The notes: a model not told the origin generated them from the sequence alone. DNA of 64,000 bases from Mactromeris polynyma (GCA_032209605.1 JASFXZ010000001.1:20974256-21038255); one strand, 5' to 3'. Shown: positions 1 to 13,609, counted from the stretch's first letter. Translations and numbers: made by a program.

Positions 1-215
1 TCCCCTAGGTGCTGAATCTCAAGGGTCATTTTGGTAATTTTTGACCGGAATTTACCATTTTATAGCCAAATTACCTATAATTTAGAGAAAAATTGACCCT
101 TCAGCCAGAATTCTGAGGGTCAAAATGTGCTTTTTAGGAAGTTCCAGAAGTCAAAGGGTCAACTCTAGGATCAAATGGAACCTCTGAAAATAATAAAAAA
201 TCTAACCCTAGTTTT
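1..215. repeat. Dispersed repeat related to 11770-11960 and 7440-7640
   Basis: This block opens with CTAGGTGCTGAATCTCAAGG and continues through a stretch rich in GGGTCAA and TTTTATAGCCAAAT. The same phrases recur in the same order at 11770-11960 and in reverse complement at 7440-7640. It is an interspersed repeat fragment cut by the window edge. Family name not recognised. Confidence 0.7.
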
Positions 216-2722
216 CCAAAAAAGATGTTTAAGGTTTTCTATAGAGTAAACAATTAGCAATGCCTTTGTGTGCAGTTGACTGGAAGCATTTTGCCGAACT
301 TGAGAGGAATCTATACCAAGCAGTATGCCGTACATTCATTCAGCAGTTGATGAGAAAGTTGTGCAGAGTAAAATGTGGACGAGGGACACGGAACATCCTT
401 CTATACCCCTAGCTCACTCCGAACACTCAATTCTGACGAGCTAAAAAAGCCACAGAAAAAATTCTCGCTTCAAAATAAACCCTACGTTACTAAAGAAATT
501 TCTGACACAAAGAAAAAAATCAAAGTAACTTAAAAAGTAAAAAAAAATGCAAAACAAAAATTGAAAAATTGTGAAAAAGCTGTGTTTTTGTGTATTGCTA
601 GTTTCACACATTCATACATGTATCGGCAAATATTCATACAATTGTTATCACACATATGGAGAATCACAATGGTTTTGAAGAGACATATGTTATACACCTT
701 GACCACTACTTCCTCTCACAGGTATTGAATATATTCATAGAATACATGGCCTTCACAAAAATATACACTACTTCATTCTAATCTCAGTAAATGACATGCA
801 CTATTTTCTCAGTTAAGTCTTTTACATACCAACATCGCTAAGCACCAATGTCTCAATGAAATATGATTAAAACACAAGTACTTTCAAAGTATTTTTTGTC
901 CTAATAAATTCATAAAAATACGAGGTTTTGTATGCCTTAGTTTTTTAGCGAGATCTCACACAATGGGTACAGAAAAGTGCATTTTTACTATAAAAAGATT
1001 ATCTTAACGTGGCCATTTAATTGTCTGGTAATATTTAAGTACATAACTCATGAGAACCGAACATAATACTTTTTTATATTATAAAACAAGTTGTGAATGA
1101 AAGAAAATGGTTTAAAGTTCTATAACTATTCAAATTTTTGAACATTGTCATGATCTAGGAAGAAAGCTGCTTTTGTCAGAATGATTTGAGTTTCAAAAGG
1201 AAATTAAGGCAAAGGCTTTTGTTTGTACAAACTGTAACATGAAAATGAAACCATAAAATATATACACTGTAGTAACACGGAAAACTGATATAACCAGAAT
1301 GTTGCAACGAAGCATAAATATATTGATGGGATGGTTGAATGAATATACAACATGTACACCTCTTACTCAAGAACCGGCCCAGATTTCACAAAAATACTTA
1401 AGCTTTTACTCAACAAAGCAAAAGTTTCATTAGCTAACAAATGATTTTTCTTAAAAACAAAGTTTTGATATTAGAAATTTATTGTATAAATTTATTGAAA
1501 TAGCTCAATTTGACAATATTTCTGCCTTTTGAATCATTTTTTTATATACATCTTTTAAGACTGATAATAAATACTTAAGAATTTACTCAAAGAGTATTTT
1601 TTCTCTATAGCTCGCTTGCCTATAGATACTAGTGATTATTTCATATTAACAGAGCAAATGCCTTATTTTTCTCACACGGAAATCAAAACTTTCAAACCTT
1701 TGGATAGCACAAGCTGAAACAATTGACAAATATACTGAAGACAGTTACCGATTTCATACTTAAGTATTTACGTGAAATCCGAGCCAGGAATATATTCTGA
1801 CTACTCAAATAGATTGTTTCTGCAGCTAAGTTAGTACTGTAGGCACAATATTTTAGGAGGAATGTAGTAAACAACAACAGTTGTGTATTGTTCTTGGTAA
1901 TCAACAAATATGAGCTAAATCTGAATAGGAGATACTAAAAGTAAGCAAAATGGCTCGCGTTTTATTTGCAGGTCTCGCTATAAAAACCGATTCATTTACA
2001 AAATACAATGGAGACCGTAATAAAACATGTCGGTCATAAAATATGCCATCATTTCATATATTTATCTTACAGGAAAAAAAACATTAGACAAATAACAATG
2101 ATCTGACTCAAAAAATAATACTATAGAGAATCATAAAGGTGATAACATTTTTTTATAAACTCCTGAAGATTCTAAGAACACATTTTTCTCGATTTATCAC
2201 GATTATCAATATTTCTGTACACTGGTAAGACACAAATGATACACATGTCTATATGAGAACACATCTCACAATGATGCTGAATGCACAATGGCAGCACATG
2301 ATTCAATGACAGTGGTGTAACAAGCGTTTCATTCCTCTAATTCTTATCACACGACAACACGCGAATTTTGTCACATAAGTTTCAACTTTGAGCTATGTGT
2401 GTAAAAATGAATCAAGCTTGTTCATCCAGGCGTCCGATAAATCGAAGCGAAATCACAAGATCTCACTTAAACCATGTGCCTGGGCAGTCTAGTTAACACA
2501 TTCAGTAAATGGGCACACAAGCAAGGAATATCGCAACAGGAGAATCTCCACCACACAACGAACAATGAGCAAATAGTCATAGTGATAATAGAATGCTTCT
2601 AGATAATTTTTGTCAAAGTCAAGGACCATTAAACACAAATCACTGGTTACATAAATCCTTCGGTCAATGTTTTCACACACACACACACACATAGCCTGGT
2701 TACAGCAGTGTAACATTGCCAT
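216..2722. other. Downstream of vasculin: 3' UTR and intergenic sequence
   Basis: AT-rich sequence downstream of the vasculin stop codon on the minus strand. The proximal part must hold the 3' UTR. Several TTTATT words (AATAAA on the minus strand) are present, so the cleavage site cannot be fixed. A short CA microsatellite lies at 2673-2692. I see no coding exon here. Confidence 0.5.
2673..2692. repeat. (CA)n microsatellite
   Basis: About nine to ten uninterrupted CA units just downstream of the vasculin stop codon, probably within its 3' UTR. Confidence 0.9.
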
Positions 2723-5700
2723 TCAATTATCAGCATCTTCTGAATCAGACTCGGAGGAAGATAGGGTATCGTTCAATTCCTGCGTGTTAGGTAGGTACAC
2801 AGGGATATGTTTCGGGCTCCATATTTTAGGTATTGTTTTTGCTATTCCGTTTCTCGGACCGTTCTGTTGCTGCACTTGTTTCGTTAGGTCCTCGAACGCC
2901 TTCATATCGTCTTCAGTGATTTCGTATTCCTCTTCATCAGCCTCGTTCCAACCCATCTCTCGTAACAACCTGTAGATAAAAAAATTACCTTAATAATACA
3001 TCTTTGTACCATATTGTAGCATTTTTTATTACATTTGTATGTATTAATTATTCAATGACAGCAACATCAGGAAATTAAGGAACACCAATTCCAACTTCAC
3101 ACCAGTCGTATCAAACTAATTTACTTATTCCCATAAACTTGATAATCATTAGGCTTGGTTGCCATTACTCCACCAATTCTATCATTCCTTTACTAATGTC
3201 TTGAATTTATATAAATCTAGATATGTGACCAAAGGACACAATCCCCTATTCAAGGCCCATAACCCTTATTTTCCCTTGGTGAAGAGGGAAGTGAACAGGT
3301 GCACAACTTCACATTCTGATATATATTCCTATAATATTTGAAGACTGTAGGTCCAACAGTTCAGGAAATATGAACAACACAAGTTGTGTACGAGGAATGG
3401 ACGGACTGACGGACAATGGTAAATCTAAGTGCCCCCCCCACAAGAATCTCTACCTATCGACCCATTTTTCAGCAGGTTCTGGGAAACAGACAGGCCTGAA
3501 CATCAGCTTCTTTCCAAGACAGGAAACACCACAATATAAAATATTAATCTCTTGAATATCCCAAAGGGAACGAATTGAAGGTTTGGAATGAAACTATTGT
3601 TCATTCTCATTAACTAAAACCTAGTGACAAAAGATTTGCACTAAATCAACTGTTAATGTGCATAAATGTTAGTTGGCCTATATGGATGAAATGTATACCT
3701 CTGTTCGGCCTCCAAAGAGCTGGAAAGAAGACCACTTGAATCATGTAAGTCCATACTATCTACCCCATTCAATAATTCATCTGTCTCTCCTGTTTGATGT
3801 ACCTAAAATTATGCAAAGGACATTGTAAAATGCAGTATAAATTAACCTACTTAGGGTGAAAGGCCAATTGCTGCTTTTATTATAAGATCAGGCCTCAAAG
3901 CAGGCCTCTATGAAACAAAAGGTTTTTATAAAACTTGCAATTTAGCAAAATAAAGGTTTTTAATGGTGATTTCAGTAAAATTAAAGAGCAAATAAAGGCT
4001 AATTCTGATCATCTAAATTGATAAATCAATGCGGCCTCGACGGGGCAGCAGTGCATCAGCTGCCCAGCCACCGTCGTGCAACAGGATCTTGCCAAGGCAA
4101 TCGGAGACAGCCTTCACAAATACTCAAGATGATGTATGCAAGTAGTATCATAACGCTGCAGTTTTCACAAGTGATATAATATTCACTGCTCCTAAAAGAC
4201 GTGGCAAACCGAGAGAAAAAATGAAAAGGTTTGAGGAGTGAAAAAAAGGTTTTAAACCGTTTTCCAAAAAATGTTTATAACAGGTTAAAAGGTTTCACTA
4301 GGTGCCCTAATAGATGCATAAGTATAACTAACTCATCCATTTTATTAAAACACATATTTCCCACTTACTCCCTTTTTCTCGTCTTCTTGTCGTAGTGTTT
4401 TTAGGAAATGACTTTTCTTATCAGATAATGTTTTTGGTTGGGTAACAAATCTAGTATTATGTATGTCCACAGGTGGCGTAGATGGTTGAGATAACTGAAA
4501 GATAAAACCCATCAAAGCCATTAAAATCACAGAAGAAAATCAACAGTATTTACAATGAAAGAACCACTAATGTGTATTCATTCTAACAAAAATCAGTCAA
4601 CTGGATAACACCCAGAAATTTGTCAAGCTAAACTACAGTAAACCTTAAATAATAAGACCACCCTTGGGACCCTAGAAAACTGGTCTTCTTATTGAAGTGG
4701 TCTTAATAATGGGGTTGAATAGAGCAAAACAGTGAAAATGGACTTATTGGAAATTGTGGTCCTAATTTCGAGGTGGTCTTATCATTAAGGTGGTCTATAT
4801 CGAGGGTTAAGCGCTAGACTATCCTAACTCCTATGTATTTATAAAGGAGTTAGTATAGTCTTGCCCTTAACCCTCGATATGTGAGGTTTAACTGTATATG
4901 CTTGATGTTACAAAAAATGAAAGGGGACAATTTGCAGTCCCTACATTAATTCTCAGACCTTCAAACAGCAACAACAACTACAGCAAACACAAGGGCCCAT
5001 AATTCATTAGTGCCTGGAACAACCATGAACAATATCTACTCTTCAATGCGAAGGAAGTTTCTTTGGAATCCTTTTTATAGTGTGGGAGTGCTTCAAATAT
5101 AAATTTCTAGCGTCAGAATAAATGTATACAGAGAAGTATCGTCAAAGAGTTACAAAACATTGGGTATATGAACCTGTTTTCTCAAAAGGCCTTAAAATAT
5201 AAATGATTAAAATTATTGGGTGGATTACTACAAACAACAGGCTGTGTATCAAATATGCACCAAATGATACCAATCAATTAGTGACAGGCAATTATAAAAG
5301 TTTGTAATTACATCAAGGAAGTCATTTTAATAGACATAGTATACAGTCAGTTGCCGTCGGTACACAAGCTCAGGTCAATCTGACCATCAATTGTATTGCC
5401 CCTCAGCAACAGGTTAAGATTTCTTACCAATCTTTAAAAGCTGTCAAACTTGGTTAAAATATACGTAGAAAATAAGCTTAATTTGAGATATTGGATTTTT
5501 TTTAAAAAAATCAACCGAAAACTATGTTCATGACAATTAAACATAAATACGGCACTTATGGAACTCCTGGGCTCAATTTGTAATCAGAGGTAGGACATAA
5601 AGTTTTGGTAATTAGCATATAACAGCAGTGTAAACTATATCATTCGAGACTGTTGGTAAAAGGCTTCCCGAACTTGATTCACGGATTGCCCACAAACAAT

Positions 5701-8700
5701 TATTGCCTGACCTCAGAATTTTTTTATATGGTAATTTGTTAACTTGTCAGGCCTTTGGTCATGGACCTTGGAAAAAGCCACGGGACCTGTCTGAAATTTG
5801 TACGACATGTCAGATGGTCTGGCAACTTTTATGAAGCCGGAGAAAAGGGCAGGTGAAGAGTAACAGAAAATATACACAAGCCATGCATCATTTATACAAG
5901 CCACAAGCTAACAATTAGCAAAATTACAATATAGATGAAAAACAGAATATAAATGTATACACAGATCATACCAGGTATTATTAAATTTGTTCAGTTCATT
6001 AATTTGAAACAATCATATGTTTAAGGGCATTTTGTAGACAACACAAAAAATGCCCTTATCATTGTTTTAAAGTATTTATGCCTACACAGAAAATAGGCAC
6101 ATGTCATGTGTTATAATAATTATTAATTACACAACATTATCATCATCATACATTGCCTAGTTGTTTGAATATTAATGAAAGTTTAAAGGACAAAATGGGT
6201 TAAGGAATTGCTACTCAAGGCACAAAATCATCTCCATGTGACTGTTCTAGGGAGTTTAAAACAGTTAAACACGGACTTGTAATGCCAAGATACCCCACCC
6301 CCAGAATTTAATGAACAAATCTATAACTGACATCTGAAAAACTAAAGAATGTTTAGATCAATCAGACTTCATGATATTAATATGAGAGTAATACCTCTTT
6401 ACTAGATCCTGGACTACTACTACTACTACTTGTGGGAGTTATCGGTTTGAGACTTGAGATCGGACCCGTGTCACGTGGAACGCTGCCATTCAGTCGGGTA
6501 GGTCTTCTAGTTGTCTTTAAATGGACAAAGCATGCATTAAGTACAACAACTCTTATAGGAGACAACACGCAAGCAAGAAAACAAGAAAGTACAAAAAATA
6601 AAAAAAAGTCACCGTTATTGATGAATGTCGCGCTAAGTGCTCATGCCTTTGACCTTAAAGGTACGAACCTCACTCTTGTGCATTATGTACCATTGCATAA
6701 TGTTTAACACTAGGGCTATTGCAAGAAAAATCTCCCTGGGGGGGGTTTAGGAAGGACAGTCGAAAATAAGGGGATTGTTGCCAACCCAACAGAATTTTAA
6801 TTGGCTTTTGACCCCCACATACAGATTTTTGACCCCCACCAAGGTCATTTTAATCAGTCTTCATTCCTACCCCCCTAGGGAGATTTTCATAGCTCTTAGT
6901 GAAGTTTCATTGAAATCTCTGGAATCATTTAAAAATTATTTCAGAGCTTCCCAAGTCAAATTAATGACTTAACTGACACTCATACAGATGAACAGTGCCA
7001 TTACTGTATGCTACCCTTTGTGGGGGGCATGAAAACTGTATTAAGTGTTATGTATCTAGAAAAAATATTCTATCATGCAAACAATTCTAGCACACATACA
7101 AGTAAAGCTTCATATAATTTCACATAATAAATATTTGCATGCCAAAATAACTTATATACACAAATACTGCATGGCATAGACATAAGATAAGGTATTGTAG
7201 AATTGTAAAGAAACAATAAGAACTTACAGTCTGCCAAATGTCTATGACTGGCTGACATGTCTGATAATAGTTCATTCAATCAGTAAAGAATTTAAAATTT
7301 CAAAAAGACATATATTTATTTTGTGTGGTAGGGCTGGCTCTATTCGGACAAACTCTGACTTTAATAAGCAGTAATTGGACAACTGCATTCACTCTATAAC
7401 AGGATTTTTCATTGACACTAATTATATATATATGCTAACCAGACCAGAATAAGGGGTTCAATTTGACCCTGGAGCTGACCCTTTGACCCCTAGAATTTCC
7501 AATAGCCACATTTTGACCTTCAGGATTCTGGCTGAAGGGCAATTTTACTCCAAAGTATAAGTCATTTGGCTATATGAAGGTAAAATCTAGACAAAAATTA
7601 TCGAAATGACCATTGAGATTCAGCACCTTGTGGAACCCCTGAGAACAAATTTGACACACAAACGCAGATCATAAATCACATTTATATAATATCCAGAATG
7701 CAAGTACAAAAGACTAAAAGACATTAAAATACGCAAAAGGTCAGGACTTAAGAATGCAGGGAAAATAAGATTTAACTAGAGCTATCACTGAAGGTGATTA
7801 ATATCACTGCAATACCGCTTTGTGAGACATACTTTTGAGAAAATCCAAGATGGCTGCCAGTCATGACAATGAAATCATTTAAGGGCTGTCAAAAATCATC
7901 AAACCGGAATGAGCTGACAATATGCTCAACTATGCTTGGTAAAAATAACTTATGTGAAGTTTCATGGAAGACTATGTGAAGTGATGTGACAATATGCGTA
8001 ATTCCTATGTATACAGTCACATAGTGAAGCTGGGGTACGAAAATACCTGACGTTAGTAAAACAAATTCTACACAAAGAAGCCAAAAACAATACAGTAAGA
8101 TTTTGCTTGATAAACCAACATTTATCTCCAACAGATGCTGTAAGTCCATCTTAAAGTAAGCTTTAAGGCCCCTCGATCTTCCGTTATAAGGGCTGAATAT
8201 CTGCCCATTCCCGCACCAAAATAGTATCCGATTTCCCCCATTCAAATTCAATTTCCCCCTCGCAGCCAAAAACAGCTGGAAAAATACTATTTTACCTAGA
8301 AGTCCTAATATCTGATAAAGAAAAATCCCCTAATTTGCTTGAAATTCCCCCTACCAAGGGTAGTGACCCTCTTCCCCTAAAGTAGAGTGAGGCCCCTGAA
8401 TTAATATACATAAAATAACACAAATTGCCGACATGGAGGTCGAGAACGAGTCATTTTGCATAGGAATACTAAATACATTTAACTTGAATCAATCATCACA
8501 AAAAAATAATGAAACAAAAGGGAAGTAAATTACGGAGTTACCACACAACAAAGTTATAACATAACTTACCTTGTTTGGCACCAATTTGTTGTATATATTG
8601 GCGTCACGTAGCACTTTTGATTGACTAGCATCACTCAAATCTTCCCCTGATTTACTGTTTCCACCATTCTTGCTGATTGGAGGATTCTCTACAAACACAT

Positions 8701-11700
8701 AATATACAATCAACACCTAGATTCAGCAATTTTTTAAACTCAATATCTGACAAATTAGCATTTTATAGGTTATAGTTATATTAGGACTCAATGGGGGACA
8801 GCTAGCTAAATGAGCCGGACGACCAGACATTTGAAACTTTACAATAAGGCCTAAAGAAAATATGTTTGTTTCAGGTTTCATACCCGAAAAAAATAGGGTA
8901 GGTAGGTTGGAAAATCTTTAATATTTCCCCAGTCATAATCTATGGTTAGTGTAGCCAGGTGTGGTGTTAAGAGTTCATTTAGACTGTCTCACTATAACCT
9001 AAGCCTTTCTAGCGAAGTGGAAGCTGTTTTGCCACCGGTTTGAGAGGTCGCAGGTTTGACCAACAGTCAAAGCTCGTAGGATTTCAATTGATCTGTGACA
9101 CAAGACATTTACTTACCCCAAACCCCAGTTCCATTGACTTGTTGTCCACCTTTAGTAGAGGGCTTCTCATCGCCATTTAATGATGGCTGAAAACATCAAA
9201 TATACATGTTCCTTAATATAAAACACAGTATATTTTTTCTATGGCACAATTTCAGCAATTTAAATCTCTGCAATTACTGCAAGTCTTTCAATATTCTCAG
9301 AGTTGTAATACGATACTGAAAATTTGAATTAAAAGTATTGATTCTGAAAAGTATACTGCAGTAAGCCAGCAATTCCAGTATATTACAGAAAGTTGATACA
9401 GCAGTCAAGTAGAAAGAAACTAGAGCCATCACTGAAGGTACTTGGTATCCCAACAATACCGCTTTGTCAAACATATTTTTGAGAAAATCAAAGATGGCCA
9501 CCAGTCAAGACAATTTTCTATCACCAAAAATCATCCAACCGGTATGTGCCGACGATATGCAAAACTCGGCTCGACAGAAATAATGTGTGTGAAGATCTAT
9601 TTCAACATAAAATGTGCAATTTACATGGCAATATAAAATTAAGACATATATTAGTAACAACAATATGTATGAATCAAAAAAGCCATATCAATCAACATTA
9701 CATATTAAGGAAGACACAAAAACGAGTTCAAGTAAAAACACTTATTTCCATTGTGGTCCTTAAAGTTCATGAACCTTAACATATAGATTAGGCTATATGG
9801 TGTACTTACAAAATCTTCATTAAATGGCTTCTTTTCTGAGTCTTTATCTTTCTTTTCATCCTTCTCTTTGCCTTCCTTAGAATTGCTGCGTCCATCTTTC
9901 TCATAGTAGTTCCTTTTGGAGCTTCCTCGTCCTGGTGGGTAGTTATAGTAAGGGTCGTTCCCATAGTACTCATATGGCGGTAAGAAGTCATAATATGGGG
10001 GATAACCCACATTCATACCCTGAAACAAGCATTTTTAAAACTACAGTCACACCACGTTCATCGGGTTCGAAATTTTATTTCCAATAGTAAATGGTTTCAA
10101 ATAGCTCATTTCAATACGCTGTGCTTAAAAAGATACTTCGGACCTGATATATATTTCGGATGATACTGAGTATTCAGATAGAAGGTTGGAGAATAAACAA
10201 GGTCCGACTTCTTGGATGTTACACATCAAAACTGTTTCTACTGAAAACATGTAATGATCATATCATTTCTTGTGTTTCAAGTGATTTAACCTATTGGACA
10301 AATTATGAAGATAAACACTGATCAGTGAATTCCTGGATGCGCCTTTTCTGCGACTCTGATGCAATTTAAAGGCCGAGGACACGCATTTACGAAAAGGATG
10401 CGGGACCTGCAAGCACATTTCGGCAAATTACCTGTGCTGCTCCGTATCTAGCATGAGGATGTTGGTACTTGCTGTCTCGTTGGCCACCCGACCTCAACAA
10501 TGATGGTTGTGAACTATAATGCATTCCGTACTTATCATGGTAACCATAACCATTATAATAACCATACGGTCCATAACTGTATGCGTAGTAATCATCATCT
10601 ACAGAATGGTGTCGGAACTTGTTGTTGGTTGGCGGAAAACGTTTACCTGAAATTTACGAAAATAACCGTCATTAATATATAGCAATGTCAGAGAATAGAC
10701 AAAATCTGGAATTAGTACAAACAAACTTTAATTTAGATCTATTGAAGTTCAGTCAGATGTTAAATCTAGAACGTACTGCTATCTGAACGGCGACTTATCA
10801 CAAACAGATTCACATTTGTCACATGATGAATTTTATCAACATTATTCTGAAATAAATGTCTCCATTGATAAGACTCATTTTGTAACAAAAAGTGATCAAA
10901 TAGATGAATACTTCTTGCAGCTCAATAAGGATAAAGAGATAATGTAATGTTACCATCTCTGAATAGTAGGATATAAAAACATTGCCCAATAATATATAGT
11001 TCTACAATGTATTTTCGAAGTAGAATTTACAAATCATGAATCCCTAAGAAGGTTTATACATCAAAATCATTAAACATAGAATGGTATATTCTCATATATT
11101 TCGTGTTCTGAATTAATATCTTACAATAAAATTGAACGGCTAAATTATGGAACCTATATACTAGACATAAGAAGGGAAAATAGGAGGAACATATGACAAT
11201 ATAATTTGAGGGCTCAACGCAACACTGTCGTAACTCCTATATAAATACATAGGAGGTACGACAGTGTTGCGTTGAGCCCTTGAATATAAACACAAAAGGA
11301 AACCTAAATCACAGCTAATATAAACTGAAGATGTACATAAAGTCTAAGCCTGCTGAATCATTCATGAAATCAAGTGAATCAAAGGACAAAAAGCAGTGAA
11401 AAGTAAGCATTCAATAAGGAAAGCAGTTTGTCGGTAAAGGAACCAATACATATCAGATCTATATTTGTACATGTATAATTGGCTGTGAAACAAAGAATAT
11501 TGTAAAACTATAATAAAGCCATGCAACTTTTTCCTTACAATTATGTCAGCTTCAATGAACAGAAAATTGTAATTAACAAGAGGGCCATGATGGTCCTTTA
11601 TTGCTCATCTGAGTATCACAGATAAGAATGGCATAAGAAGAAGAAGGGGAAACCCTATTTCTAACTGAAAATATCTGCAATGCTGTATGAGATGACTTCA

Positions 11701-13585
11701 ACACAGAATGTGGGAAAATGTATACTTTCAGAGAGGGGAATGGGGCCCAATTTTTGGCCCCAAATAGGCCAAGTGGTTCCACTAGGTGCTGAATCGCAAG
11801 GGTCATTTTGATCCTTTTTTTACCAGATTTTACCATTTTATAGCCAAATATTTACCCTACAGGCTGAATCCTTGGGGTCAAAATGTGGCTTTTTGGAGAT
11901 CCACGTGTCAAAGGGCCAACTTCAGGGTCAAATGGAACCCCTGGGGCCTAAATATAACCGAGGGACCCATTTTTGAAAATAAATGAGATTTCATAAAACA
12001 ATCATTCCTCTAGAGAGTTAACAAGGTTTGTGCGTGTTTTGAACCAGTGACCTAACTTTTTACCCGATATAACCCAACATCAAACAAGACTGATAGTTTC
12101 AAATGGGGGAAACATTCTCACAATGTTAGATTACCATTGGGGCACAATTTGTGGACAACACGAGTGAAAACAAGATAATTGTTAGCGATGGACTACAGAC
12201 AAAGGGTGATCACAATAGCTCAAAATGAGCGCTCTGAGCTCAATTGAGCTCAAAATGTGTAAATTAAAATATGTAAGCTTGATTAACGAACGTCAGACCG
12301 GTTTAAGAATGAATAGTTCAAAACCAAATAAGATTTATTTAGGAAATCTCCTCAATATAAATGATAAAGCAGGTAAAACCTAAATATGGCATATATTTCA
12401 GGATACATAAAACTGAAATGCAACAGTAGATGTATAATCAAATCAGGCTGGCATTTGAATCAGCATTCAAATGCTCGGTAAGAAGCAGCAGAGTGATGTA
12501 TTTGTGTAGGAAGGGTGACCAGACAATATAGAACGGCACGAGACCACAGCACAACTACATCACAGATGTGTACATGTCAGCTCCAGGTGCTTATAAGAAG
12601 GTAGAGCGAGGCAGCTACTCTGTAGATATGCACTGCTCTTACTTCCATCACTACTTTGTTCTAATGAGTGATGCCGATACAGCCTGTTATAGTCATATAG
12701 ATCTTTGTCTTCCTTATAATAGCTATGACTGATTCTATCATCAGCGCCAGTCTCACCTTGTTTATTGCCGGGTGGCTTCTGAAATAGACAAGAAAACAAA
12801 ATGAAATGTTAACTCACACGTTTGTTACTTCTTGATTCATGAAACGTAGTTAGTTTCCTTGTAAACTCCTATTTCTCAACACAAGTTTAGACGAAGCATA
12901 GAAAATACCAGGCAAAATAAAAATAATAATACCCTAATTGGTTATTCAAATAGTCATTTTTATTGTTCAGAACAATAGATGAAATCCTGAATTCGCTAAA
13001 AATGGGTTTTAGCAGCAGTACAAACAACATTCAATTTAATATCTACTGAAGTTCAGTCCAATGCAGTCATCACGATAACCCACTTGCCCGAAGCTCAGGA
13101 CAAGTAAAATTACCGTTGGACAAGTAAAAATCCAAACTGCTATTGGTTTTCATTTTTTGTCAATTTTGTTTGTGTAACAGCACTTTTTCACCATCTATCG
13201 TTACCAGTCTTTGTTTCCGATTTAACAAATCAAAACATCATGTTTCTTCGTTATTTTGACGGTTCTGTTTATTTTATTCAGACAAGTGAAAGTGTATTTG
13301 GGCAAGTGGAAATTGCAAGCTGTCTGCCTGAATGAGCAAGTCCTTCAAAATAATTATCGTGGAGACTGTCAAAGTTAAATCCTGTCTTTGTTTTCAATGC
13401 GATTCGAGCACAATGTGAACAATATAATGTTGTTCGTACCACAGGATTAGAGGTTAAACCCAATACCACTCTGGAGAAGACTATTGTGCGCTGATAGTGC
13501 TTCATATACTTACGGAATTATCTGAGTTAGGAATTTTCAGCCAAGCCGGAGCAAAATCATGCTTTGGAGCGTTGTTGGTTGCCAT
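2723..13585 (-). CDS. GPBP1: Vasculin (GC-rich promoter-binding protein 1 family)
   Basis: Nuclear protein of the vasculin family; vertebrate members bind GC-rich promoters and act as transcription regulators. Coding exons in order (minus strand): 13585-13514, 12778-12643, 10646-10432, 10019-9810, 9186-9117, 8688-8570, 6514-6395, 4494-4369, 3802-3699, 2969-2723. Every junction has GT-AG ends and consistent phase, giving 1419 nt and 472 aa, close to human GPBP1 (473 aa). Family landmarks: HDFAPAWLKIP at residues 9-19, EDFPSLN near 209-215, GVWENPP near 232-238, DKKSHFLKTL near the middle of the C-terminal half, EAEQRLLREMGW at 387-398, and an acidic serine-rich end. A Tyr/Gly/Pro-rich stretch fills exons 3-4, and a run of six AGT/Ser codons lies in exon 7. 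Weakest junction: the exon 7 acceptor at 6514, which has a poor pyrimidine tract but fits the phase. GPBP1 versus GPBP1L1 cannot be separated, since invertebrates usually have one gene. Confidence 0.93.
4636..4894. mobile_element. Tc1/mariner-type MITE with TA duplication
   Basis: The left end reads TA-CAGTAAACCTTAAATAATA and the right end AGGTTTAACTG-TA. These are inverted copies of a CAGT(T)AAACCT terminus flanked by TA, as for Tc1/mariner elements. The interior repeats the phrase AAGACCACC/GGTGGTCTTA. A separate snapback palindrome (4797-4880) is nested near its right end. The element lies in a vasculin intron. Confidence 0.75.
4797..4880. repeat. Snapback palindrome nested in a MITE
   Basis: The two arms begin ATATCGAGGGTTAAG and end with its reverse complement, and both continue into the TAACTCCT half of the hairpin with a centre near ATGTATTTATAA. 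Structure and core words match the palindrome at 11204-11285, so the two appear to be one hairpin-element family. Confidence 0.75.
6700..6980. repeat. Low-complexity C- and G-run sequence in a vasculin intron
   Basis: Contains GGGGGGGTTTAGGAAGG, TTGACCCCCAC twice and CTACCCCCCTAGGG. The repeated phrase suggests a decayed interspersed repeat. No coding evidence. Confidence 0.4.
7440..7640. repeat. Dispersed repeat, reverse orientation
   Basis: Contains the reverse complement of the phrases at 1-215 and 11770-11960 (GACCCTTTGACCCC, CATTTTGACC, GCCAAATG-like core, ATTCAGCACCTTGTGGAACC). Lies in a vasculin intron. Confidence 0.65.
7776..7950. repeat. Dispersed repeat, copy 1 (GATGGC(T/C)(G/A)CCAGTCA family)
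   Basis: Shares with 9420-9570, in the same order, CTAGAGC(T/C)ATCACTGAAGGT, AATACCGCTTTGT, TTTTTGAGAAAATC, AAGATGGC and AAAAATCATC(A/C)AACCGG. The two copies lie in the same orientation in different vasculin introns. Confidence 0.75.
8848..8930. mobile_element. Half copy of the GGCC-ended Harbinger-like MITE
   Basis: TAA precedes GGCCTAAAG, followed by TATGTTTGTTTCAGG and GGGTAGGTAGG, matching the left terminus of the elements at 25096-25327 and 57753-58057. No matching right end was found, so this looks truncated. Confidence 0.5.
9420..9570. repeat. Dispersed repeat, copy 2 (GATGGC(T/C)(G/A)CCAGTCA family)
   Basis: Second copy of the repeat described at 7776-7950; the short reading frames across it are incidental. 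Confidence 0.75.
10044..10209. mobile_element. Short TA-flanked MITE (CAGTC...GGTCCGACT family), copy 1
   Basis: Begins TA-CAGTCACACCACGTTCATC and ends ACAAGGTCCGACT. Internal phrases (GGTTCGAAATTTTATTTC, AATAGCTCATTTCAAT, GACCTGATAT, ACTGAGTATTC) recur in the elements at 56933-57107 and, reversed, 61940-62112. At about 165-175 bp with TA flanks it is probably a Tc1/mariner-derived MITE. Confidence 0.75.
11204..11285. repeat. Near-perfect snapback palindrome
   Basis: Arms GGGCTCAACGCAACACTGTC and its exact reverse complement continue into TAACTCCTAT / ATAGGAGGTA around a central AAATAC. The stem is about 35 bp with a very small loop. It shares its end and core words with the palindrome at 4797-4880. 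Confidence 0.85.
11575..11990 (-). mobile_element. Bivalve-type repeat with AACAAGAGGGCCATGATGG end
   Basis: AACAAGAGGGCCATGATGGT is the reverse complement of the GGGCCATCATGGTCCCCTTG-type right end seen at 60637-60820, so this is one end of the same family in reverse. It is followed by the dispersed repeat also found at 1-215 (11770-11960). Confidence 0.65.
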
Positions 13586-13609
13586 CCTAAACCATAGCCA
13601 CAGCCAGGC
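13586..13609 (-). other. GPBP1: Vasculin 5' UTR piece after a 5' UTR intron
   Basis: On the minus strand the ATG at 13585 is preceded by a 24-nt leader and then by TTTTCTTGACAG, a good splice acceptor ending at 13610. The start-codon exon therefore probably begins at 13609, with an untranslated first exon further upstream that I could not locate. Confidence 0.6.

Noticed and set aside
2667..2975. 102-codon plus-strand frame over the last vasculin exon
   Set aside because: Antisense to a clearly conserved vasculin exon and partly a CA repeat translation.
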